Positions 1 to 5,049 of a DNA stretch of 5,049 nt are shown here, in pieces (the stretch's first letter is position 1; each line of letters begins with the position of its first letter). This stretch comes from JALXCG01 sp026991065 [NCBI: Gemmatimonadota bacterium] (GTDB lineage Bacteria; GCA-2686955). Under the pieces are notes generated by a model. The model saw nothing but the letters and a program-made list of their open reading frames with translations. It did not search any database and was not told where the DNA came from. The stretch spans positions 1 through 5,049 of the forward strand of contig JALXCG010000555.1 in the NCBI GenBank assembly GCA_026991065.1, given 5' to 3'. The position numbers were made by a program, and so were the translations under genes.

Positions 1-715
1 GGTGCCGCTGGTGGGCGAACTCGAGGTCGCGGGGCTCACTCCAGCGCAGGCCACCAGGCGCGTGCTGGACGCCTACGAAGGTGTGCTGAGAGACCCCGAT
101 GTGTTCCTGATCGTCAAGGAGTTCGGCACGGCCACGCGAGAGTTGAAGGCGGTGATTCGGAATAGCTCGGAGGGGCAGAGCAAAACTGTCAGAGTGCGTC
201 CCGATGGTCATGTTGCCCTGCCGGCGATCGGTGATGTGTTGGTCACCGGATTGAGCATCGCGGAAGTGACCAGGACGGTGGAGCAGCGCTATGCCGAGAG
301 TTATTCTGACCTGGCAGTTGACGTGCTGCTCCGCGAGACAGCCGATCACTATGTATATGTGCTCGGGGAGGTTCGCAAGCCGGGCGCCTATACAATTCAC
401 AAGCCGGTTTCGGTTGCCCAGGCGCTGGCCCTGGCGGGCGGCAATATCGCTGACTCCCGGCTCTCCTCGATCGTCATTGCGCGCCGGAACGGCGATCGCC
501 TGCTCACGCGGCAATTCGACCTGGATGACGCTCTGGGGGCCGCCGATTCGCCCCTGGGCATTGTCCTCCAAGCGGATGATGTTCTCTTTGTTCCGCGCCG
601 GCGTCTCGCATCCGCCGCAATGGTGGGACGCGACTTGGCTGACTTGTTGCTCTTTCGTGGGTGGGCCATTGGTGGAACCTACGACCTTGATCGCTCCTCG
701 ACAAGAATACCGTGA
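1..715 (+). CDS. Outer-membrane polysaccharide export protein, Wza/GumB type with SLBB domain (5' truncated)
   Basis: This is the C-terminal 237 residues of an exopolysaccharide export protein; the frame is open at the left edge. The GTG at base 2 is almost certainly internal, because the reading starts in the middle of a Poly_export domain (PLVGELEVAGLTPAQA, residues 2-17, then DPDVFLIV at 31-38), and the signal peptide or lipobox expected upstream is missing. A second Poly_export-like unit follows (VRPDGHVALPAIGDV, 65-79), then an SLBB domain at about 116-175 with YVLGEVRKPGAY (119-130) and ALALAGG (141-147). ADDVLFVPRR (191-200) closes the folded part. The tail at about 205-228 (LADLLLFRGWAIGGTYDL) is hydrophobic to amphipathic and could be the membrane-spanning helix, as in Wza. 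Members of this family form the oligomeric outer-membrane channel for polysaccharide exit. The stop overlaps the start of the next gene, a co-polymerase, which is its usual partner. Confidence 0.93.
   Translation, partial: VPLVGELEVAGLTPAQATRRVLDAYEGVLRDPDVFLIVKEFGTATRELKAVIRNSSEGQSKTVRVRPDGHVALPAIGDVLVTGLSIAEVTRTVEQRYAESYSDLAVDVLLRETADHYVYVLGEVRKPGAYTIHKPVSVAQALALAGGNIADSRLSSIVIARRNGDRLLTRQFDLDDALGAADSPLGIVLQADDVLFVPRRRLASAAMVGRDLADLLLFRGWAIGGTYDLDRSSTRIP
5..292 (+). repeat. Diverged internal duplication of the Poly_export unit (protein-level repeat)
   Basis: Residues 2-25 and 74-97 of the export protein (bases 5-76 and 221-292) align without gaps at an offset of exactly 72 residues. Matching positions include P2/P74, G5/G77, V9/V81, G11/G83, L12/L84, A15/A87, T18/T90, R19/R91, V21/V93 and Y25/Y97. 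That is ten identities in 24 residues, with several conservative pairs (V4/I76, E6/D78, T13/S85). The second copy also keeps the family's preceding RPDG turn (66-69). The repeat is visible at protein level only, so it is old and not a recent DNA duplication. Export proteins with extra Poly_export or SLBB-like units are known, so this is probably a family variant. Confidence 0.65.
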
Positions 716-2187
716 TGGCGCAAAAACACGAACTATCCGACACCCTTCGTTTTCTGCTGACAGTTCTTTTTGCCCGCGCCAGGTTGGTGCTCGCGACCAC
801 GGCTTTTTGCGTCGTTGGTGCCATCCTGGCGTGCGCGGTCTTGCCGAAAACCTACGTCGGCGATTTCTCGATCCTGATAAAATCGCCCGAGATCGATCGC
901 AGCATCTTCGGCGAGAATGCAGATGTGGTGGTAAAGCCGGGGCGGGTACAAGCCAATACTTTGTCCGACGAGTTTGAGATTCTAACCAGTCCGGGCCTCG
1001 CACAGGTTGTTGCCGAAGCGTACCACAATGATGGTCACTTGCCCGATCATCTGCAGATCAAACCCGGCGGCGCTTCTGATGCGACTCCGGCAGTCTCGGA
1101 AGTCCCCGCCGCCGGGGCACAGCAAGTGAATCGGCTGGCCGGCATTCTGCGGGAAAAACTGGAAGTGACGCCGGTCAGAGAGTCGGACGTTATTCACGTC
1201 CGTCTGAGCGGCAGCAATCGCGAGGAACTGGATCGTCTGGTGAAACTCTATGCGGCCGCCTATCAACGCTACCGTGCCGGCATCTGGTTTGATGCCGGCG
1301 CGCTGCGATTCTTTCAGGATCAGGCGGCAAGCTCACTGGCCGCATGGAAGAAGTGCCTGGCCGCGCTGCAAGAAACCAGAAAAGAAGCAGGTGATCTGGA
1401 CCCGGCCGTGGAACGTGCCCGGCTTGAACAGATTGTGTCTGAATACCAGCGCACGCTGAATGACCTTGAGACCTCCATTGCTGCGGATTCCAGTGCGTAT
1501 GAGACACTTCTGTCTCTGGATCCGGCACAAGCCGTGACTTTTCTCACCGAGGAAACCAACGACAACCGTCTGTTCTGGCAACTCAGCGAAGAGATCGCCA
1601 AGGCCAAGGCGCATCGGCATGAGCTGGCCAAGAATCACGCGGATGGATCCATCATTCTAAGTAAAGTGGACCGGGAGCTGGAGGCGTTTTACCGGGACTA
1701 CAAATCACAGCTCGGGCAGATGCTGCGCAATGATCTGTCCAGACTGTCGGCCCGCCGGGATGCCCTGCTCAGCAACACCCGGTCCATTCGGTCACGCTTG
1801 TCTCAGTTGGGGGAGACGGAGCATCGCGCGGCGGTGTTGCAGCAGGACGCGGACCTCTATCGCGATCAATACAATATGTACTCGGCCAAGGTGCTGGAGA
1901 TGTCGGCCTTGAACAACATGCGAGCCGCATCCACCAGTAGCGTCAGCATTCTTTCGCCGCCCCGCGTAGGGATCCGCCCGATATGGCCGGACCCGCGTCT
2001 GCTGATTCCTCTGGCGGGGTTTCTGGGGCTGATCCTGGGGCTGGTCGTGGCGGCACTGAGTTCGCTTCTCAATGGCAGCTTCAGCTTGCCCGAGGAGGTG
2101 ACGCGCGAGCTTGGGATCCCCGTGGTCGCGTCGTTTCCTGAATTGGATGACCAGGGAACCCTGCGGGCTGGCAGTGGAGCAGCGTGA
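715..2187 (+). CDS. Polysaccharide co-polymerase / chain-length determinant, Wzz/GumC type, no kinase domain
   Basis: This is an inner-membrane protein of 490 residues (491 if read from GTG at 712; numbering here is from that GTG). I prefer ATG at 715, giving a TGATG junction with the export gene, but GTG at 712 is possible and neither has a convincing Shine-Dalgarno. One membrane helix lies at about 24-44, just before PKTYVGDFSILI (45-56), the usual start of a Wzz domain. ILTSPGLAQVVAEAY (90-104) is also typical. A stretch rich in Ala, Pro and Gly follows at about 118-137. Residues about 200-256 and 290-400 are long, charged, coiled-coil-like helices that should extend into the periplasm. 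A Pro-rich segment (416-432, PPRVGIRPIWPDPRLLI) leads into the second helix at about 430-450. The cytoplasmic tail of about 40 residues has ELGIPVVASFPELDD, resembling the linker that precedes the kinase in fused Wzc-type proteins, but it ends with no Walker motif or Tyr cluster. The likely role is control of chain length and coupling of polymerisation to the export channel. Confidence 0.9.
   Translation: MAQKHELSDTLRFLLTVLFARARLVLATTAFCVVGAILACAVLPKTYVGDFSILIKSPEIDRSIFGENADVVVKPGRVQANTLSDEFEILTSPGLAQVVAEAYHNDGHLPDHLQIKPGGASDATPAVSEVPAAGAQQVNRLAGILREKLEVTPVRESDVIHVRLSGSNREELDRLVKLYAAAYQRYRAGIWFDAGALRFFQDQAASSLAAWKKCLAALQETRKEAGDLDPAVERARLEQIVSEYQRTLNDLETSIAADSSAYETLLSLDPAQAVTFLTEETNDNRLFWQLSEEIAKAKAHRHELAKNHADGSIILSKVDRELEAFYRDYKSQLGQMLRNDLSRLSARRDALLSNTRSIRSRLSQLGETEHRAAVLQQDADLYRDQYNMYSAKVLEMSALNNMRAASTSSVSILSPPRVGIRPIWPDPRLLIPLAGFLGLILGLVVAALSSLLNGSFSLPEEVTRELGIPVVASFPELDDQGTLRAGSGAA
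2176..2179 (+). promoter_or_regulatory. Shine-Dalgarno GGAG before the polymerase/ligase gene
   Basis: GGAG lies inside the last codons of the co-polymerase gene. It is 4 bases from the GTG at 2184 and 10 bases from an in-frame ATG at 2190. The first spacing is short and the second slightly long, so it does not settle the start on its own. The GTGA overlap at 2184-2187, which matches the junctions downstream, favours GTG. Confidence 0.5.
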
Positions 2188-3629
2188 GCATGGCTACCAC
2201 CGGAGTTCCCTCGCTTGCTGTGGGAGCGGGGAGCGGGGGCACAGAAGCGCAGGTTCCTGTGCAGAAGTCCGGCGGCAACACTTCAGTCTGGCTTCAGGTG
2301 GCGGCCACCGTCGTTGGAGTGCTGACCATCGTCTTCGCGGGCAGTTGGATGTGGCCGGAGGCGATCACCCGGATCGTTCTGGCGGCTGTTGCTGCACCGG
2401 TGGTGCTGATCCTCGCGTTGCGGGAGCCAAGGATTCTGTCGCTCCTGCTGGTGGTTCTCGTTCCGGTCGACACTTTCGCGGATCTTTCTGAAACACAGCA
2501 GACGATTACACTCTTCAAGGCCCTGTTCCCTCTGATTCTATGTGCTGTTCTGCTGCGGAGATGGACCGGCCGGCTCCCCGCGCTGGGAGCGAACGCGCTT
2601 GATCGAACCATCCTGCTGTGGGCGGGGCTGAATGTCGTCCTGATCGCAACCGCACAGGACCGCGCGGAAGCGATCGATTTTGTGCGCCGCATTCTCAGTA
2701 TGGCGGCCCTCTACTATGTTTTGAGCCGTCTTTTCAGTCAGGCCACCTGGAATCGGCGGCTCCGGGGTGCAGTCGTCTATGCGGGGGCAGTATCGGTGGT
2801 CTTTGGCATGATCGCGTACTTTTCCGGGGCCAATCCATACACCGATTACGATGTCGATGTCGTGCGGATCAGCGGTGCAGCCGACATTTCGCCGAATGTT
2901 TACGGCATGCTGCTGATTCCGCCCATGCTCTTGGCTGCCGCCGGTTCGCTCGAGGCGCGGAGCAAGATTCGAAGGGCCTGGTTCGACGCTTTGGTGATGT
3001 TCCTGGCGTCGGGAGTCGTGCTCACCTACTCGCGTTCGGCTGCACTGGTGCTGGTGCTGGTCGCTGTGGTCGCCGTTGTAACCTGGAGAGGCCGTCTCAC
3101 ACGCAGTCATTGGGTGGCACTCGCGCTGGCTGTCGCCCTGGGGCTACTGATCGTGCCCCCGGAATACTGGGAGCGATTGCGGACGCTTTCGCAGCTGGGC
3201 TCGCTGCCGGCCGACGATGCGTCGCTGTGGCGTCGCAGCAGCTATTTGCGGACCGGCTGGAACATGTTCCGGGAGCATCCCTTCCTGGGGGTGGGGCCGG
3301 GGAACTTCCTGCCGATGCACGCACAGGCCGCCTATCAAATGGAGCCTTCGCTGATCGGTTTGCCCAGAATGGCTCATGATGTCTATCTGCAGACCGTCAC
3401 CGAAATCGGCCCGCTGGGGCTGGGGCTCTTTCTCGGTGTGTTGGGCGCCGCCGGCAGCATTGCCTATCGAATCGCCAGAGTTGATCAACCGCATTCGGTG
3501 CAAGCTCAGGCTCTGGCCATCGCGATTCTTGCGTTTTCGGCAATGGGATTTTTCTCTCACCTGCTGCTGGACAAGACATTCTGGATTGTGTTGGCGCTCA
3601 TCCGCACGCTACCGGAGTTGGACCCGTGA
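2184..3629 (+). CDS. Wzy / O-antigen ligase family membrane protein (putative exopolysaccharide polymerase)
   Basis: This is a polytopic inner-membrane protein of 481 residues with a non-hydrophobic N-terminal segment of about 35 residues, followed by roughly 12-14 hydrophobic helices. Wzy_C/O-antigen-ligase features are clear. LTYSRSAALVLVLV (279-292) carries the conserved Arg (R284) at the start of a helix. A long periplasmic loop at about 326-405 holds WRRSSYLRTGWNMF (349-362), then EHPFLGVGPGNF (364-375) and AHDVYLQTVTEIGPLGLGLF (397-416), the family's His-containing pattern in which Asn often follows the His; here it is Asp (H398, D399). Members either polymerise undecaprenyl-linked repeat units (Wzy) or transfer glycan to an acceptor (WaaL and similar). 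Sequence alone does not separate these well. Its place between a co-polymerase and glycosyltransferases makes polymerase more likely. The start is GTG 2184, which overlaps the upstream stop by 4 bases; ATG 2190 is an alternative two codons in. Confidence 0.87.
   Translation: MSMATTGVPSLAVGAGSGGTEAQVPVQKSGGNTSVWLQVAATVVGVLTIVFAGSWMWPEAITRIVLAAVAAPVVLILALREPRILSLLLVVLVPVDTFADLSETQQTITLFKALFPLILCAVLLRRWTGRLPALGANALDRTILLWAGLNVVLIATAQDRAEAIDFVRRILSMAALYYVLSRLFSQATWNRRLRGAVVYAGAVSVVFGMIAYFSGANPYTDYDVDVVRISGAADISPNVYGMLLIPPMLLAAAGSLEARSKIRRAWFDALVMFLASGVVLTYSRSAALVLVLVAVVAVVTWRGRLTRSHWVALALAVALGLLIVPPEYWERLRTLSQLGSLPADDASLWRRSSYLRTGWNMFREHPFLGVGPGNFLPMHAQAAYQMEPSLIGLPRMAHDVYLQTVTEIGPLGLGLFLGVLGAAGSIAYRIARVDQPHSVQAQALAIAILAFSAMGFFSHLLLDKTFWIVLALIRTLPELDP
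3614..3617 (+). promoter_or_regulatory. Shine-Dalgarno GGAG for the GTG-start glycosyltransferase
   Basis: GGAG sits 8 bases before the GTG at 3626, within the final codons of the polymerase/ligase gene. The good spacing supports the non-ATG start and the 4-base GTGA overlap. Confidence 0.65.
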
Positions 3630-4729
3630 CGAGGCCTCGCTTGTTGATGGTGATCGAGACGCTGGGGGCAGGCGGGCGGGAAATTGCAATGGTCGCGCTG
3701 GTTCGGGCGTTGCGCGAACGGGGTTGGGACGCGCGCGTGGTCGGTCTATGCGGATCCGAGGGGAATGCGCCCGCGAACAGTCTGTGGGAGGATTTGCCCG
3801 TTGTCTTTCTGCAGCCCCATCCGAAGATTCTGCGCGTTCCTCTCCTGGTGCGGGAGATTCACGCAGTCCAGCCTCAAGTGGTGCACACTCACCTCTTCTC
3901 GGGCGGACTCTGGGGACGCATCGCCGCCAGGATCGTCGGGGTCCCGGTGATCGTACATACTCACGGCGGTTTCGTTTTTCGCGACAAGCGCTGGAAGCGC
4001 GTGCCGGTGGAACGCGTTCTTGCCGGATTCAGTGACCGCGTGATATCGGTCTCCGAATCGCTGGCGGACCACTTGGTTCGCGCCGGCGGGCTCGCCCCGA
4101 ATTCCATCACAGTCATTCGCAATGGAATCAACTGCGATTCCCTGCTGGATCGACCGCTGCGAAAACCGTCGGAGAGGCCGACGCTGTTCTCCGCCGGCCG
4201 TTTCACTCCGGTCAAAGGCTATGACCTGCTGATTCGCGCTTTGCCGCTGCTGAAGCGAACCGCATGTCGCATCGTGCTGGCGGGAGATGGACCCGAGCGG
4301 CAAGCATTGGAACGGCTCGCCGGGGAGCTTGGTTGCGCCGATCGGGTGACCTTCCTGGGCTACCGGCATGACGTGCGGGAGCTGCTTGCGACGGCCGACG
4401 TTTATGTTGCACCTTCGCGTTCAGAGGGAATGTCCAACGCCATCATCGAAGCCATGGCCGCGGGGGTGCCGGTTGTGGCGACAGCCGTGGGCGGGAACAC
4501 CGAACTGCTTGCGGACGCCGGCCGGCTGGTAGCGCCGGAGGATCCCGCCGCGCTCGCCCGCGGGATCGAAGAAGCTCTCCTTGAACACGACCAAACCAGA
4601 GAGTTCATCGGCAAAGCGCGGAACCGCGTGCGCCGGCAATACACGATGGATCGAGTCACCCGGGAACACGAGGTGCTCTACCATGAGTGCCTGGCCGACA
4701 AGGGCATCGAGCCGGGAGGGGCGCGATGA
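3626..4729 (+). CDS. Glycosyltransferase family 4 (GT-B fold), complete
   Basis: This is a soluble or membrane-associated cytoplasmic enzyme of 367 residues, a normal length for retaining GT4 glycosyltransferases. The N-terminal Rossmann-like domain begins with LLMVIETLGAGGREIAM (6-22), where the Gly-rich loop GAGGRE (14-19) is the family's usual acceptor-side motif. VVHTHLF (85-91) and VIVHTHGG (108-115) follow. The C-terminal nucleotide-sugar domain contains FSAGRFTPVKGYDLLIRA (188-205), with R192 and K197 in the expected phosphate-binding positions, LAGDGPER (218-225), and the EX7E motif with E267 and E275 in SRSEGMSNAIIEAMAAG (264-280). GGNTELL (289-295) completes the nucleotide-site region. 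It should add one sugar to a lipid-linked repeat unit; the donor and linkage cannot be read from the sequence. The start is GTG with a well-placed GGAG, overlapping the upstream stop by 4 bases. The stop overlaps the next gene as ATGA. Confidence 0.93.
   Translation: MTRPRLLMVIETLGAGGREIAMVALVRALRERGWDARVVGLCGSEGNAPANSLWEDLPVVFLQPHPKILRVPLLVREIHAVQPQVVHTHLFSGGLWGRIAARIVGVPVIVHTHGGFVFRDKRWKRVPVERVLAGFSDRVISVSESLADHLVRAGGLAPNSITVIRNGINCDSLLDRPLRKPSERPTLFSAGRFTPVKGYDLLIRALPLLKRTACRIVLAGDGPERQALERLAGELGCADRVTFLGYRHDVRELLATADVYVAPSRSEGMSNAIIEAMAAGVPVVATAVGGNTELLADAGRLVAPEDPAALARGIEEALLEHDQTREFIGKARNRVRRQYTMDRVTREHEVLYHECLADKGIEPGGAR
4715..4719 (+). promoter_or_regulatory. Strong Shine-Dalgarno GGAGG for the last gene
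   Basis: GGAGG, within a longer purine run at 4714-4721, is 6 bases before the ATG at 4726. It is the best ribosome binding site in the window, and it supports the start of a gene that is cut off by the right edge. Confidence 0.75.
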
Positions 4730-5049
4730 CACGCCAGCGGGAATTCGGCAGTTCCGGGAATCCGGTTGCTCCGGGGCGGATTGCGATCCTGATCGCGTCG
4801 CTTCGAATCGGCGGCGCGGAACGCTTTGCGCTGCGGCTGCTCGGGGCGCTGAACGATCGCGGCGTGGACGCGATTCTGCTGGTGCTCGACGGCAACCACG
4901 AGATGCCCCTGGCCGTTGGAGAATCCAAGCCGCCCTGGTGGGCGGATCGTGTTTTTCACCTGACTCAAAGTGATGTCTACTGGAGTACGCCGCGCAAAGT
5001 ACTGCATCTGCCGCGCGTCTGGATCAGACTGCAGCAGGCCCTGCGCCGG
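4726..5049 (+). CDS. Second glycosyltransferase, GT4-like N-terminal part (3' truncated)
   Basis: The frame is open from ATG 4726 to the end of the window: 108 residues and no stop. After a short polar leader of about 17 residues comes RIAILIASLRIGGAERFAL (18-36), a beta strand and Gly-rich loop (IGGAER, 28-33) typical of the acceptor domain of GT4 glycosyltransferases. LLGALNDRGVDAILLVL (38-54) is the usual first helix and second strand. The region 71-108 (WWADRVFHL, then a basic and aromatic stretch to the edge) has no motif I can assign. The catalytic C-terminal domain with the EX7E motif lies outside the window, so the family call rests on the N-terminal fold alone. The gene overlaps the preceding glycosyltransferase by 4 bases (ATGA) and has a strong ribosome binding site. 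It probably adds another sugar to the same repeat unit. Confidence 0.8.
   Translation, partial: MTRQREFGSSGNPVAPGRIAILIASLRIGGAERFALRLLGALNDRGVDAILLVLDGNHEMPLAVGESKPPWWADRVFHLTQSDVYWSTPRKVLHLPRVWIRLQQALRR

Noticed and set aside
2-4. GTG at the left edge as the true start of the export protein
   Set aside because: It falls inside a Poly_export domain, after the point where a signal peptide and the first part of the domain should have been encoded. The gene continues beyond the left edge.
291-977. Same-strand frame of 228 codons spanning the export/co-polymerase junction
   Set aside because: It is out of phase with both well-supported genes, rich in Arg, Trp and Cys, with no motif. It is a shadow frame.
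1104-1117. Inverted repeat CCCCG-CCGC-CGGGG, a possible terminator hairpin
   Set aside because: The stem is only 5 bp, there is no T run after it, and it lies mid-gene in codons for an Ala/Pro-rich loop.
3045-3062. Tandem CTGGTG hexamers, a possible slippage or phase-variation repeat
   Set aside because: There are only about three copies, and they encode a Leu/Val membrane helix. A six-base unit would not change the reading frame.
2538-3110. Antisense open frame of 190 codons across the polymerase/ligase gene
   Set aside because: Its translation is hydrophilic and rich in His, Gln and Arg, which is what the reverse strand of a membrane-protein gene gives. No family motif was seen.
2618-3379. 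Same-strand frame of 253 codons in another phase within the polymerase/ligase gene
   Set aside because: It is a low-complexity Gly/Arg/Ala/Cys-rich translation, fully inside a gene with conserved Wzy_C motifs in the other phase.
3746-4369. Antisense open frame of 207 codons across the first glycosyltransferase
   Set aside because: It lies entirely opposite a gene with clear GT4 motifs. Its translation is Arg-, Gln- and Pro-rich with no recognisable domain, as expected for the complement of a GC-rich gene.

Overview
The window is one stretch of a bacterial exopolysaccharide or capsule gene cluster. All five genes are on the + strand and there is no intergenic DNA. The first gene lacks its 5' end and the last lacks its 3' end. 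Gene order is: an outer-membrane polysaccharide export protein of the Wza/GumB type, a polysaccharide co-polymerase of the Wzz/GumC type, a multi-pass membrane protein of the Wzy/O-antigen-ligase family, a complete family 4 glycosyltransferase, and the start of a second family 4-like glycosyltransferase.

The outer-membrane export protein points to a Gram-negative (diderm) host. Base composition is GC-rich by eye, around 60%, with strong G/C preference at third codon positions. That accounts for the many long antisense open frames, none of which looks real. I cannot name the organism from the sequence; a high-GC proteobacterium or another GC-rich diderm phylum would fit.

Layout: 1-715 export protein (3' part); 712 or 715-2187 chain-length/co-polymerase protein; 2184-3629 polymerase or ligase; 3626-4729 glycosyltransferase; 4726-5049 second glycosyltransferase (5' part). 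Every junction is a 1-4 base stop/start overlap, which implies a single transcript with translational coupling. No promoter, terminator, tRNA, rRNA, insertion sequence or CRISPR array is visible.

How the genes fit together (inference from family knowledge): glycosyltransferases build a lipid-linked repeat unit at the inner face of the cytoplasmic membrane. The Wzy-like protein polymerises or transfers it on the periplasmic side, the co-polymerase sets chain length and bridges the periplasm, and the export protein forms the outer-membrane exit. A flippase (Wzx), the initiating phosphoglycosyltransferase and a tyrosine kinase are not in the window and would be expected in the flanks or elsewhere. 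The most notable details are a second Poly_export-like unit in the export protein, the absence of a fused kinase on the co-polymerase, and the unbroken series of overlapping junctions. I see no sign of a wholly new system here.
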